Shown here: piece by piece, positions 43,849-52,625 of the stretch
Numbering within the stretch: the stretch's first letter is position 1
Layout: every line of letters begins with the position of its first letter
Assembly (NCBI GenBank): GCA_030148025.1
Contig: JASBUG010000010.1
Span: forward strand, 1-64,000
DNA from: Flavobacteriaceae bacterium
GTDB lineage: Bacteria > Bacteroidota > Bacteroidia > Flavobacteriales > Flavobacteriaceae
Direction of reading: 5' to 3'
DNA: 64,000 nucleotides
Made by a program: the position numbers and the translations under genes
The notes under the pieces: model-generated
What the model was told of the DNA's origin: nothing
What the model saw: the letters and a program-made list of their open reading frames with translations, nothing else
Databases searched by the model: none

Positions 43849-45021
43849 ATGACAAAAGAGAAATTAGGTGTCAATACCATATGTACACATGTTGGTGAAA
43901 TAGAAGATACACAGTTTAAAGGTGCTGTGTCTCCTATATTTTTATCTACGTCATATGAATTTATGAATGTAGATGTAAAACGTTATCCAAGATATTTTAA
44001 TACACCAAACCAAGAGTTCTTATCAAAAAAAATAGCGGCTCTTGAACATACAGAAGCTGCTATGATATTTGGTTCGGGAATGGCTGCTATAAGTACGGTA
44101 TTATTAGCATTTTTGAATGCTGGCGATCATATTGTTCTGCAAAAGGATATTTATGGAGGTACACGTAACTTAGCGGAAGCGCATTTCGAAAAATATAATA
44201 TTGAATACACTTTTACAGAAGGTTTAAAAACTGAAGATTTTGAAGCTTGTATTCAGCCAAACACTAAAATGATATATATAGAAACACCATCGAACCCGCT
44301 GTTAAAGTTGGTCGATATATTTTCTATATCTGCTTTGGCTAAATCAAAAGGAATTGTCTCAGCTATAGATAACACATTTGCAACGCCTATTGTGCAGCGT
44401 CCTTCAGAGCTGGGTATTGATATTGTAATACATAGTGCTACCAAATATTTTAGTGGACATAGCGATATTTTGGCAGGAGCAGTGGCTTGCTCTCAAACAC
44501 ATATGGATACTATTTGGGATCTGGCAAAAAATTTGGGAGGCAGCCTTAGTGACTTTACCGTATGGATGCTGGAACGCAGCATGAAAACACTTAATATTCG
44601 TGTTAAAGCACAGCAGCGTAATGCTAAAAAAATGGCCAAGTATTTAAATTCGCATGATGCTGTAAGTAAGGTGTATTATCCGGGACTTAAAAGTCATCCT
44701 GATCATGAGCTCGCAAAACGACAAATGACAGGCTACGGAGCTATGTTATCCTTTGATCTAAAAGAGCATGTTGATGCCGAATTGTTTTTACAATCGTTGA
44801 AATTGATAAAGCCATCTATGAGTTTAGCAGGTGTAGAGAGTACCATGTTATTACCAGCAGTTGCATCTCACGCATTGTTAACTCCGGAAGAACGATTAGC
44901 ACAAGGTATTAGTGATAGATTAATTCGTTTTTCGGTAGGAATAGAAAATAAAAAAGATCTGGTTGCAGATATTGAACAGGCAATACAAGCTGCGATCAAA
45001 CAAAAATTAGTTAATAGTTAA
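43849..45021 (+). CDS. trans-sulfuration PLP enzyme (cystathionine gamma-synthase/lyase family)
   Basis: 390 residues, fold type I, Cys/Met metabolism family. Motifs: ALEHTEAAMIFGSGMAAIS, IYIETPSNPLLKLVDI, AIDNTFATP, and PLP lysine in HSATKYFSGHSD. The N-terminal phosphate-binding segment reads RYPRYFNTPNQ where most members have YSRxxNPT. The substrate class (synthase, beta-lyase, gamma-lyase) cannot be set by eye. The bacillithiol gene bshB1 follows by 6 bp, linking it to thiol metabolism. Confidence 0.88.
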   Translation: MTKEKLGVNTICTHVGEIEDTQFKGAVSPIFLSTSYEFMNVDVKRYPRYFNTPNQEFLSKKIAALEHTEAAMIFGSGMAAISTVLLAFLNAGDHIVLQKDIYGGTRNLAEAHFEKYNIEYTFTEGLKTEDFEACIQPNTKMIYIETPSNPLLKLVDIFSISALAKSKGIVSAIDNTFATPIVQRPSELGIDIVIHSATKYFSGHSDILAGAVACSQTHMDTIWDLAKNLGGSLSDFTVWMLERSMKTLNIRVKAQQRNAKKMAKYLNSHDAVSKVYYPGLKSHPDHELAKRQMTGYGAMLSFDLKEHVDAELFLQSLKLIKPSMSLAGVESTMLLPAVASHALLTPEERLAQGISDRLIRFSVGIENKKDLVADIEQAIQAAIKQKLVNS

Positions 45022-45027
45022 AACATA

Positions 45028-45750
45028 ATGAAATTAGATATACTGGCTATAGGAGCGCACCCTGATGATGTAGAACTTGGCTGTGGTGCTACCATTGCAA
45101 AAGAGGTTGCTAACGGGAAGAAAGTAGGTATTATAGATCTAACCAGAGGTGAGTTAGGAACACGAGGTACTGCTGAAACTCGAGATGTTGAATCTGCTGA
45201 AGCGGCTAACATATTAAATGTTCCTATACGTTTGAATATGGAGTTTGCCGATGGCTTTTTTGTAAATGATAAAGAACATCAGTTAGAACTTATAAAAATG
45301 ATACGTAAGTTTCGTCCAGACATTGTATTGTGTAATGCGATAGATGATAGACATATAGATCATGGTAAGGGAAGTAAGCTGGTAAGTGATGCCTGTTTTT
45401 TAAGTGGTTTATTGAAAATAGATACAAAATGCCCTGATGATGATGGTTGGCAAGAACCTTGGCGCCCAAAACATGTATACCATTATATACAATGGAAGCA
45501 CATTGAACCAGATTTTGTAGTGGATGTTACTGGGTTTATAGATAAAAAAATAGATGCTGTCATGGCGTATAAAACACAATTTTTCGACCCTAATAGCAAA
45601 GAGCCTGAAACCCCGATATCTAGCAGTAATTTTACCGATAGTGTTATATATCGTGCTAGAGATCTTGGACGTTTAATAGGTGTAGAACATGCCGAAGGTT
45701 TTACTGTAGAGCGTTATGTAGCAGTAGAAAGCCTTTATAACTTAAAATAA
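45028..45750 (+). CDS. bshB1: bacillithiol biosynthesis deacetylase BshB1
   Basis: 240 residues, LmbE/PIG-L fold. Zinc site AHPDDVE (H11, D13, D14) and distal histidine in DDRHIDHGKGSKL. The BshB1 subtype is shown by LTRGELGTRGT and AYKTQFFDPNSKEPETPISS. It removes the acetyl group from GlcNAc-malate to give GlcN-malate in bacillithiol synthesis. It probably shares an mRNA with the trans-sulfuration enzyme (6-bp gap). Confidence 0.95.
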   Translation: MKLDILAIGAHPDDVELGCGATIAKEVANGKKVGIIDLTRGELGTRGTAETRDVESAEAANILNVPIRLNMEFADGFFVNDKEHQLELIKMIRKFRPDIVLCNAIDDRHIDHGKGSKLVSDACFLSGLLKIDTKCPDDDGWQEPWRPKHVYHYIQWKHIEPDFVVDVTGFIDKKIDAVMAYKTQFFDPNSKEPETPISSSNFTDSVIYRARDLGRLIGVEHAEGFTVERYVAVESLYNLK

Positions 45751-45764
45751 TTGTAAAAAACTCT

Positions 45765-45794
45765 TTGTAGAAAAACGGAAATAAATTACATTTG
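45765..45794 (+). promoter_or_regulatory. promoter of tRNA-His, TTG-N19-TACATTTG
   Basis: TTG (45765-45767) and TACATTTG (45787-45794) are 19 bp apart, an exact match to the Bacteroidota consensus and the same spacing as at tRNA-Met and HU. It lies 29 bp before the tRNA. Confidence 0.85.
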
Positions 45795-45823
45795 CACACG
45801 CCTTTTAAAGGTGGTATTAACAT

Positions 45824-45898
45824 GGTGGTTGTAGCTCAGTTGGTTAGAGCGCCTGATTGTGGTTCAGGAGGTCGTCGGTTCGAGACCGATCTTCCACC
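45824..45898 (+). tRNA. tRNA-His (anticodon GTG)
   Basis: Cloverleaf with an extra 5' G (G-1) opposite C73, the identity element of tRNA-His. D arm GCTCAGTTGGTTAGAGC, anticodon stem-loop CCTGATTGTGGTTCAGG with GTG, T arm GTCGGTTCGAGACCGAT. The acceptor has two T-T mismatches. The 3' end reads CCA by chance after C73, so encoded CCA is incomplete. Confidence 0.95.
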
Positions 45899-45907
45899 CA
45901 AAAGTAC

Positions 45908-45938
45908 GAAGCTTCTCTTTTTAGAGAAGCTTTTTTTG
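45908..45938 (+). terminator. terminator of tRNA-His
   Basis: AGCTTCTC (45910-45917) pairs with GAGAAGCT (45924-45931) and is followed by a run of T. Confidence 0.9.
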
Positions 45939-45961
45939 TGGAATTTATTAAAATTTAGATG

Positions 45962-46468
45962 TTAGAGTTTTTCGGTATCTATGCCTTCAGAAGTTAGAAT
46001 ATTAATAATTCTATTTACTAAATTATGGAAAGCATGGATTGACCAAAGTTGAAGTAATAGAATGTATATAATACATGCTAATGGGATGATGTATCTTTCA
46101 TAGTTTAAAGATTTTTCATAAAAGACAAGTTCTTTTATTTCTTCAAAAAATATACCACCAGCAATAAGAATAGCCAGATAAAATTGGAAAAAATAAAAAT
46201 TCCCTTTATTTGGTAAAAAAGAAATTTTACTTGCTGTGGCTGACCAATTTGTATTTACTGTTATAACCCGAGCCATCATGAAGGACCCAAAACTGAAGTT
46301 TAGCAAATTTGTTGAGCGATCATTGTATATTACAAAACCATGTTTTTTTGAATGTTTTCCAGCTAGAGTTAGTAATTCATTAGAGTACTCAGAATTAATG
46401 ATAGCGTTAAAAAACTCGTTTAAATTATTAGCCGATTCAAAGGCTCTATATTCTACTTTTTTTGGCAA
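45962..46468 (-). CDS. hypothetical protein with two membrane helices
   Basis: 168 residues, no family recognised. A soluble N-terminal part (1-90) is followed by two hydrophobic segments (about 93-108, FFQFYLAILIAGGIFF, and 126-143, YIIPLACIIYILLLQLW) with a short loop. Its start lies 6 bp after the DUF4932 stop, so both genes are co-transcribed on the minus strand. It belongs to the accessory stretch downstream of tRNA-His. Confidence 0.6.
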   Translation of the reverse strand: MPKKVEYRAFESANNLNEFFNAIINSEYSNELLTLAGKHSKKHGFVIYNDRSTNLLNFSFGSFMMARVITVNTNWSATASKISFLPNKGNFYFFQFYLAILIAGGIFFEEIKELVFYEKSLNYERYIIPLACIIYILLLQLWSIHAFHNLVNRIINILTSEGIDTEKL

Positions 46469-46474
46469 CTGTGT

Positions 46475-47920
46475 TTATTTATCAATAATTTTAAAGTAAC
46501 TACCACTTTTTATCAGCACTCCTTTTTCACTTATAAGTGGATGCTTTGTTCCCCACCAATTAAACTGTAAATAATAAGCATTTCTTTCACTGGGTAAATT
46601 AATTATAAATTCAACAGACCTCCCATCTTTTGTCCAGTTTAGACTATTTTTAATACTATTTAAGTTGATAAATTGTTTTAATTTTTTTCCGTCCTGTAAA
46701 ATCGTTGTTATTGTATCTGATTTTTTCATTGGTTCTGAAAATGAAATAGTGATTTTAGTTTTCTCAGAAAATTTAATGTAAGTTGAATCTTTTGGTGAAA
46801 TTATTTTTGGTTTTGATAAATTATTCTGGATTAAAGAAGTCCATTCCAACATTTTAGGATATAAGCCCTTTAAGGTTTCCTTGTCTTCTTTTTGATTATG
46901 AAGTGCTAAAAGCTGTTGTGTGAAAAGTTGAGAATATATAAAACCTCTACTGTCATTTTGAAAACTCCAGTTAAGTCCAATTTCGTTTGCGTAATTTGGA
47001 AAATGCTTTTTTAGGAAAATGTCGTAAACTGCCCAAGTCATATATTCATTAAATACTCCAAATCCTTTATTTTCATTGTACCCACTTTCATGATCCCATA
47101 AACTAGCCTCAAAATTTTTGGTAACTAGTTCTTTGTATTGATCTGTAGTTGGGTTTACATATCCATGATCCATTTCTGTGAATAGGTTGTGAATTGAAGT
47201 CGCAATGTCTTTTTCATTTGTTGAAATTGTATCGGACAAAACATAATTTGGGATTGTGATAAAATCTGCAACTGTAATTGAATCAATTTTTCTATGACAA
47301 TTCATTCTATAAACAAAAGGCGATAGAACAACATTGTATTTTTCATCACTCGAGTACTGCTCACCAAATTCTTTTGTTAGGAATTCACGCATTTCGTTTA
47401 AGTACTGCGTTTTTTTATACTTGTCCGATACAGCATTGTAATAGCTCTTGTTTTGCTTAAAGAACTCTCTGAAATTAGATTTTTGAACAAAGTCGTTTAT
47501 TAAGCTTAAATTATCATCAAAAGGTTGAAAACCCTTATTTGCATAGAAATCAAACTTTCTTTTTAATTGATTGTTCTTATCAAACTCGAACGCATAAGCA
47601 TCCGTTCTAAAGCTTAAATATTCTTGCCATTTTTCTCTTGAATAATTTACAGAATCTAATAATGGATGTTCATTTACTGGTTTAAAGTATTCTTGAACTT
47701 TGTTGTAATAATCAAAACCTTGTCTAACCTCCCACTTATCGGTTTTTCCATATTCGGTAAGTGCAAGAATAATATTTGCTAATTCATAGGTTTCGGGATA
47801 TTCCACACTTATTATTTCTTGTGATTTTATGCTTTCCTTTTTTGTTTTTTGGCAGGAAAAAATTAACAATACTAGTGATAGCGTATAAATAGTAATTTTT
47901 AATGATTGTTTGATTTTCAT
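46475..47920 (-). CDS. DUF4932-type lipoprotein with C-terminal Ig-like domain
   Basis: 481 residues. Lipobox LIFSC gives acylated C23. The central part (about 40-375) matches DUF4932 as found in Bacteroidota: LANIILALTEYGKTDKWEVR, YNVVLSPFVYRMNCHR, IHNLFTEMDHGYVNP, FNEYMTWAVYDIF. The H-x-x-F-T-E-M-D-H block with a distant Glu suggests a gluzincin-like metal site. The last 95 residues resemble a Big_5 Ig-like domain (ISPKDSTYIKFSEKTKITISFSEPM). The function is unknown; peptidase-like activity is inference. Confidence 0.75.
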   Translation of the reverse strand: MKIKQSLKITIYTLSLVLLIFSCQKTKKESIKSQEIISVEYPETYELANIILALTEYGKTDKWEVRQGFDYYNKVQEYFKPVNEHPLLDSVNYSREKWQEYLSFRTDAYAFEFDKNNQLKRKFDFYANKGFQPFDDNLSLINDFVQKSNFREFFKQNKSYYNAVSDKYKKTQYLNEMREFLTKEFGEQYSSDEKYNVVLSPFVYRMNCHRKIDSITVADFITIPNYVLSDTISTNEKDIATSIHNLFTEMDHGYVNPTTDQYKELVTKNFEASLWDHESGYNENKGFGVFNEYMTWAVYDIFLKKHFPNYANEIGLNWSFQNDSRGFIYSQLFTQQLLALHNQKEDKETLKGLYPKMLEWTSLIQNNLSKPKIISPKDSTYIKFSEKTKITISFSEPMKKSDTITTILQDGKKLKQFINLNSIKNSLNWTKDGRSVEFIINLPSERNAYYLQFNWWGTKHPLISEKGVLIKSGSYFKIIDK

Positions 47921-47949
47921 TCTCGATTTTATATTTACTTTTTTTCGTT

Positions 47950-47994
47950 TTAGCGATTAAACCACTATTTTTATATACGTTGTTAGCAAACGTT
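47950..47994 (-). repeat. partial copy of the attC-like element (right arm)
   Basis: On the minus strand the segment has CTAACAACGTATATAAAAAT followed by AGTGGTTTAATCGC. It parallels the right arm of the element at 49258-49390, which reads CCAATAATGTATAAAAGTAA and then TAGCGGTTTAA. It lies right after the aspartyl-protease stop and before the DUF4932 start. The left arm is missing. Confidence 0.4.
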
Positions 47995-49170
47995 TTATAA
48001 TAATCGTTTTAGTTTGAACTTTATTTTTTTCGTTTCCCCTTCCGAGTTTATAATTGTTAGGCAAACCTTTTCATTTTCTTTTGTTAACAAATCTCTATAG
48101 ACTGTAATGTCTCCTGAAGAATCTTTATTTATGGAAATCAATTTATCTCCCTTTCTAATTCCTTTTTTATAGGCTGAACTTATTTCCTCTACTCTATCAA
48201 TTACAATATTACCATCAATCTGTTTAAGTTTTATTCCGCTAACTGGAAATGTAAAAGGTTTACTAAATGCTTTATTTGGCTTTAGGTACAATGTGGAAGT
48301 TGAATAATCTAAAACTAGATTAAATCTACTTATTACTTGTGCTCCTAATATGCCTAAATAGTTTTCGTAACTACTAACTCCATTTTTATCGTGTGCTATT
48401 CTTACAACCATCTCATCCAATTCATATCCACCGATATTCATTGATTGAATTGGGATTTTTTCAGAAATAGATTCTCCGTGTAAATTTTCAGATTTTGAAA
48501 TTAGACTTTTTCCAGCTTTTTTACTTAATTCATGATTTTCATTATAGGGTGTGTTTATCAGAAACGTTAACCCTGCTCCGCTGTCAAATAAAATTTTATC
48601 GGTGTATGATTCCCCATTTCTTAAAGTAATACCAATATTAAACTGTGGAATAGGAATACCATTTTCAAATTCAAAAGGTATAACTCGATATCCTATTGTA
48701 TCTACATCTTGAATTTTATCGTACAAAAGCATTTTTTTGTTTTCATAATCAATTTTTGTAATATACTTCTTTAGTAAACTGTATCCAATAATACCATCGA
48801 AATCTTTTTCCAGTGCATTTTTTAATTTAGTTAAATCAGTTAGAACTAAATGAGTGCTATCGATTTCAATTTTGTTTTGAAGAGTTAGCTTTTGATGAAG
48901 AATTATATCGTAAGATTTTGTGCCACCAGCACCCGAAACATCTTGCTTGTAATTTGCTTTCAATCCTAATTTGTCTGCGGTTGTAGAATCTAGCAAATCA
49001 GATGTGGCTCCTGTATCAAAAACAAAAGTCTTGTATTCAGAATCATCATTAATGTTTACTTTAAGTAATATCAAATCATTTTTTAATTCAAAAGGAATTT
49101 CTGCTATTTGCGCATTTAAATGGACAGAGATGATGAATACCAAAGATAAAGTTGTAATTATTTGTTTCAT
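47995..49170 (-). CDS. exported retropepsin-like aspartyl protease with PDZ domain
   Basis: 391 residues from ATG 49170 (signal peptide MKQIITTLSLVFIISVHLNA). There are two aspartyl-protease lobes, each with its own motif: FVFD52TGATSDLL and ILFD196SGAGLTFL, so the active site is built within one chain as in pepsin-like 'gag-Asp' tandem proteins (PF13650). A PDZ domain closes the chain (about 310-391: IDRVEEISSAYKKGIRKGDKLISIN). It is probably a periplasmic processing or housekeeping protease. It lies between two attC-like repeats. Confidence 0.88.
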   Translation of the reverse strand: MKQIITTLSLVFIISVHLNAQIAEIPFELKNDLILLKVNINDDSEYKTFVFDTGATSDLLDSTTADKLGLKANYKQDVSGAGGTKSYDIILHQKLTLQNKIEIDSTHLVLTDLTKLKNALEKDFDGIIGYSLLKKYITKIDYENKKMLLYDKIQDVDTIGYRVIPFEFENGIPIPQFNIGITLRNGESYTDKILFDSGAGLTFLINTPYNENHELSKKAGKSLISKSENLHGESISEKIPIQSMNIGGYELDEMVVRIAHDKNGVSSYENYLGILGAQVISRFNLVLDYSTSTLYLKPNKAFSKPFTFPVSGIKLKQIDGNIVIDRVEEISSAYKKGIRKGDKLISINKDSSGDITVYRDLLTKENEKVCLTIINSEGETKKIKFKLKRLL

Positions 49171-49257
49171 TATATTTCTGTTTTCTGGAAAATTCATTAT
49201 TATTTCCGATTTTCTATGTTAAATACAGTTAAGAAGTATTAAAAAAGTGGTTTTAAT

Positions 49258-49390
49258 GTTTGCCAACGGTTTTGCATAATAATAGCAGCGGATTTAACAC
49301 ATTTGCTTTTTGGGTTCTAAGATGCTTAAATAAAATGAAATAGCAGTTTGAGTTTGCACTTAAACCGCTATTACTTTTATACATTATTGG
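49258..49390. repeat. 133-bp imperfect palindrome, attC-like
   Basis: The left end begins GTTTGCCAACGG and the right end, read on the other strand, begins CCAATAATG. Both arms then carry AATAGC and GCGG(A)TTTAA at matching depth, with single extra bases in one arm. The whole element can fold into one long bulged hairpin, as integron attC sites do. Within the right arm AATAGCAGTTTGAGT and ACTTAAACCGCTATT can also pair with each other. It separates the protease gene from the pseudogenes. No integrase is in the window. Confidence 0.55.
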
Positions 49391-49401
49391 TATTTCGTAT
49401 A

Positions 49402-49580
49402 TTATTCTGCACGCTTGTAGTGACTTTGTATGATTTGATTCAGAAACACCTTTGACTCTATAAGTTCAAATTTTAAATGTTCAGGATTTGGTATTGAATG
49501 TAACCAGTCAAGTCCGCCATTTTTATCTGCAATATAACCGTCTAAACTCGTTGCGATAAATACTTTGCTTTTTTATCCAT
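49402..49580 (-). pseudogene. remnant of a dihydrofolate-reductase-like (RibD C-terminal) gene
   Basis: On the minus strand ATGGAT (49580) is followed by a run of six A. Adding one A would put it in frame with SKVFIATSLDGYIADKNGG, the N-terminus of bacterial DHFR-family proteins. After LDWLHSIPNPEH the frame jumps straight to LKFELIESKVFLNQIIQSHY and a stop, which resembles the C-terminal end of the same family. So about 100 central residues are deleted and the start is frameshifted. Confidence 0.75.
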
Positions 49581-49630
49581 AACTGTTCTTTATTTTAATG
49601 TTGAATGCAAAAATATGCAATAATAGCACT

Positions 49631-49777
49631 TTAAAATTGTACAGAATTAACCCCTTTTAAAAATTGTTTGGGTGTTAAACCGCTGTACTTTTTAGCTTTA
49701 AGATTTATAATGGCGTGGTTAACTTGTTTTAGTTTTACATATTCGTTTAGTGTAATTAGAAAATTTTTCTTGAACAT
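49631..49777 (-). pseudogene. remnant of an AraC-family regulator
   Basis: A 48-codon frame encodes MFKKNFLITLNEYVKLKQVN, HAIINLK and then YSGLTPKQFLKGVN. The first part resembles the helix after the first HTH of AraC proteins (EYxxLKQxNxA) and the last part the conserved C-terminus (GLTPKQFLK). The DNA between, i.e. the second HTH, is missing. It could be translated but not function as AraC. Confidence 0.55.
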
Positions 49778-49842
49778 ATATATAACTACTTTACAGGGAG
49801 TTATGTCGCAGCTTTTTAAGTTTTACAAGCAATAACTTATAC

Positions 49843-49874
49843 AAAAAAAGCCTCCAGTTAAAGGAGGCTTTTTT
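49843..49874 (-). terminator. terminator of the M28 peptidase gene
   Basis: GCCTCC (49850-49855) and GGAGGC (49863-49868) pair, with seven A before and six T after, so it works in both directions. Confidence 0.88.
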
Positions 49875-49896
49875 GTAGTTATTTATACTAATAATT

Positions 49897-51444
49897 TTAT
49901 TCAGCAGCTTTATCTACCACCACACGTTGCTCGCGGTTGGCAACTTCCCAGGCAGTATGAAAAATTAACTTGGTACGTGTTTCTAGCAAATCGTATTCAA
50001 TTTTATCGGCAGTATCACTTGGTCTGTGATAATCGTCATGGGTTCCGTTAAAATAGAAAATAATAGGAATGTTATTCTTTGCAAAGTTATAATGGTCAGA
50101 CCTGTAATAAAAACGGTTTGGGTCGTCATCATCATTATACTTATAGTCAAACTCTATATTGGTGTATTTCTTATTTACTTCTTCCGATAGGTTGTGTAAA
50201 TCGGTACTCAGCTTATCGCTGCCAATTAAGTATAAGTAGTTACGGTTATCGCTATCACGCTTAGGATCTACACGACCAATCATATCTATATTTAGGTTGG
50301 CAACCGAATTTGCAAGTGGTACTAATGGTTCGTAATCGGTATAATATTTAGAACCTAAAAGCCCTTTTTCTTCGCCAGTTACGTGTAAGAATACGATAGA
50401 ACGTTTTGGTCCGTGACCTTTATCGACAGCAGCTTTAAATGCTTCGGCAATTTCTAACATAGCTACTGTACCAGAGCCATCATCATCGGCACCGTTATTA
50501 ATTTCACCTTCACTGTTAATACCAATATGATCTAGATGCGATGAAATAACTACATACTCATCTGGTTTTTCTGTTCCCTTAATTATGGCTGCTACATTCT
50601 CTGAAGGTTGAGGCACTGTTATACTTTCGTAACCTATAGCTACAGAGGCTTTTACAGGAGTTGCTTCAGCAGATTCTGTAATGTTACTAACCAAAGCCTT
50701 TCCTAAATTTTCACTAATTAAGAATTGGTATATTTCTTCACCTTTATCTGCTTGTTTTGGTAAGGATAAACTTTTACTTCCACCTTTTTCTTCTCTTTCA
50801 CGATAAAATTTTGAGTAGCGTGCAAACAACTCGGTATCCATAATAAATAATGCTTTTACACCAAGTTCTCTGGCAGCATTTCTTTTTGAAGACAGTCCAG
50901 ATCTACCAGACCATTTAGAGCCTTCTTTAGACCCTGTAAGTACATTATTTCCAGCCTTGTCTTTTGGTTCGCCACCTTTTACTACTACAATTTTTCCTTT
51001 TACATCAAGGTTTGTATAATCACTATATTTTTCATGATCTATTCCGTAGCCAGCATATACAATCTCATCTGCCGAAAAGTTTCCTGTTGCAGCTGCAGTT
51101 TGCGAAATGTAATCATCAAAATAGTTAAATGCTGTACCGTTAACACTCATAGTAACTTTAGGTGTTTTTACGATATTTAAAGGTACATTTTGGATGTAGT
51201 TACCATTAATTGCTGGTATATTAATAGCTTCGTAATGATTCTCGATATACTCAACCGCTTTTTTCTGACCTGGTTCTCCAGTTTCACGACCTTCGTATTC
51301 ATCAGAGGCATATACATAAAGTTTTTCTTTTAACTCATCTTGAGTAATAGAGTTTGAGTAAGTAATGATGTCTTCTTGAGTAGCTTCCTTTTTACAAGAA
51401 AAAACCATTAAACTTACTGCTACAAATAGTAGTAATTTTTTCAT
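49897..51444 (-). CDS. M28 family metallopeptidase lipoprotein with PA domain
   Basis: 515 residues. Lipobox MVFSC (C17). A protease-associated domain (about 120-270, DKAGNNVLTGSKEG ... GVKALFIMD) is inserted before the di-zinc M28 core: VVISSHLDHIG, NNGADDDGSGTVAMLEIAEAF, LHVTGEEKGLLGSKYYTDY (catalytic Glu pair), NLNIDMIGR and the final FYFNGTHDDYHRPSDTADKI. Aminopeptidase activity outside the inner membrane is likely. A shorter paralogue lies 104 bp upstream. Confidence 0.93.
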   Translation of the reverse strand: MKKLLLFVAVSLMVFSCKKEATQEDIITYSNSITQDELKEKLYVYASDEYEGRETGEPGQKKAVEYIENHYEAINIPAINGNYIQNVPLNIVKTPKVTMSVNGTAFNYFDDYISQTAAATGNFSADEIVYAGYGIDHEKYSDYTNLDVKGKIVVVKGGEPKDKAGNNVLTGSKEGSKWSGRSGLSSKRNAARELGVKALFIMDTELFARYSKFYREREEKGGSKSLSLPKQADKGEEIYQFLISENLGKALVSNITESAEATPVKASVAIGYESITVPQPSENVAAIIKGTEKPDEYVVISSHLDHIGINSEGEINNGADDDGSGTVAMLEIAEAFKAAVDKGHGPKRSIVFLHVTGEEKGLLGSKYYTDYEPLVPLANSVANLNIDMIGRVDPKRDSDNRNYLYLIGSDKLSTDLHNLSEEVNKKYTNIEFDYKYNDDDDPNRFYYRSDHYNFAKNNIPIIFYFNGTHDDYHRPSDTADKIEYDLLETRTKLIFHTAWEVANREQRVVVDKAAE

Positions 51445-51547
51445 TTTGTTAGAAATGTTATGTTTAAGTGAGCTACGATATTACAAAAAAGAAAGTGCTA
51501 GTAGTTTTTTTAATACAGCTTTTAACAAATTTTAACATTTAGAAGTA

Positions 51548-52585
51548 CTAAGATTTATCAACAATAATGCGCTTTTTTTGGTTGGCTAGTTGCCATGCAG
51601 TAGCAAATATTAATTGTGTGCGTTTAGCTAGAATGGTATAGTTTATTTTATCGGCAGTATCACTAGGTTGGTGGTAGTCTTTATGTTCGCCATTAAAATA
51701 AAAGATCACTGGAATATTATTTTTAGCAAAATTGTAATGATCTGATCTATAATAGTATCGATTATGGTCATGCTCTGCATTGTAAGTATAATTTAATTCG
51801 AAATTAAAGAAAGTATCGTTTACAACCTCAGAAACATAATGTAGTTCTGTACTTAGTCTGTCTGAGCCTATTAAATAGATGTAGTCATGGTTGTTTTCAT
51901 GTTTTCTATCGATACGCCCAATCATGTCTATGTTTAGATTTGCGATGGTTTTTTTTAACGGAAACACTGGATTTTCAGTATAGAATCTGGATCCTTGAAG
52001 TCCTATTTCCTCTGCTGTTACATGCAAGAACAAAATGCTGCGTTTGGGTCCATGACCATTTTTTTTAGCTTCTTTAAAGGCTTCTGCCATTTCAAAAAGT
52101 GCAACCGTACCAGAGCCATCATCATCTGCACCGTTATAAACATCTCCACTACTATCAACACCTTCGTGATCTAAATGTGCAGAGATCACAATTACTTCGT
52201 TAGGTTTTTCTGAGCCTTCAATGTAGGCAAGTACATTTTCGGAATCGCCATAATTGTCACCTATATAGCTGCTTGGAATTGGTTGAAAATAATTAGAAAT
52301 TCCTTCTGGAGAAGGTATGCCTTGTGTTTTATAATAGTCTCTAATAAAATTGGATGCTAATTTTTGTCCAGGAGTCCCTGTTTTGCGACCTTGAAACTCG
52401 TCTGCAGCAAACTGGTATAAATACTCCTTTAATTCTTCAGGTGTTATTGTTTGTGAATATTTTAGCAATTGCTCTGGCTTAACAATGGTGACATTGTCTT
52501 TGATAGCCTGAACTTTTTCTTTATGACTTAAAGTTGCACACGACCCTATTAGGCTAAGCGCCGTAGCATAGATTAAAAATTTCAT
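51548..52585 (-). CDS. M28 family metallopeptidase lipoprotein, short paralogue
   Basis: 345 residues from ATG 52585 (MKFLIYATALSLIGSC, lipobox C16); a frame to 52636 would overlap the previous gene. The M28 core is nearly parallel to its neighbour: VISAHLDHEGVD, NGADDDGSGTVALFEMAEAF, LHVTAEEIGLQGSRFYTEN, FYFNGEHKDYHQPSDTADKI. The PA domain is absent. The pair looks like a tandem duplication followed by domain loss or gain. It is likely part of the minus-strand unit with the small membrane protein and DUF3108 genes. Confidence 0.92.
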   Translation of the reverse strand: MKFLIYATALSLIGSCATLSHKEKVQAIKDNVTIVKPEQLLKYSQTITPEELKEYLYQFAADEFQGRKTGTPGQKLASNFIRDYYKTQGIPSPEGISNYFQPIPSSYIGDNYGDSENVLAYIEGSEKPNEVIVISAHLDHEGVDSSGDVYNGADDDGSGTVALFEMAEAFKEAKKNGHGPKRSILFLHVTAEEIGLQGSRFYTENPVFPLKKTIANLNIDMIGRIDRKHENNHDYIYLIGSDRLSTELHYVSEVVNDTFFNFELNYTYNAEHDHNRYYYRSDHYNFAKNNIPVIFYFNGEHKDYHQPSDTADKINYTILAKRTQLIFATAWQLANQKKRIIVDKS

Positions 52586-52625
52586 TAATAAGCAATTGAT
52601 ATACTGCAAATAACGTAAAAAAATA

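Noticed and set aside
45962-49790. Prophage, toxin-antitoxin or defence island
   Set aside because: No integrase, phage structural gene, nuclease, methylase or TA pair was recognised; only a cassette-like or relaxed accessory stretch is supported.
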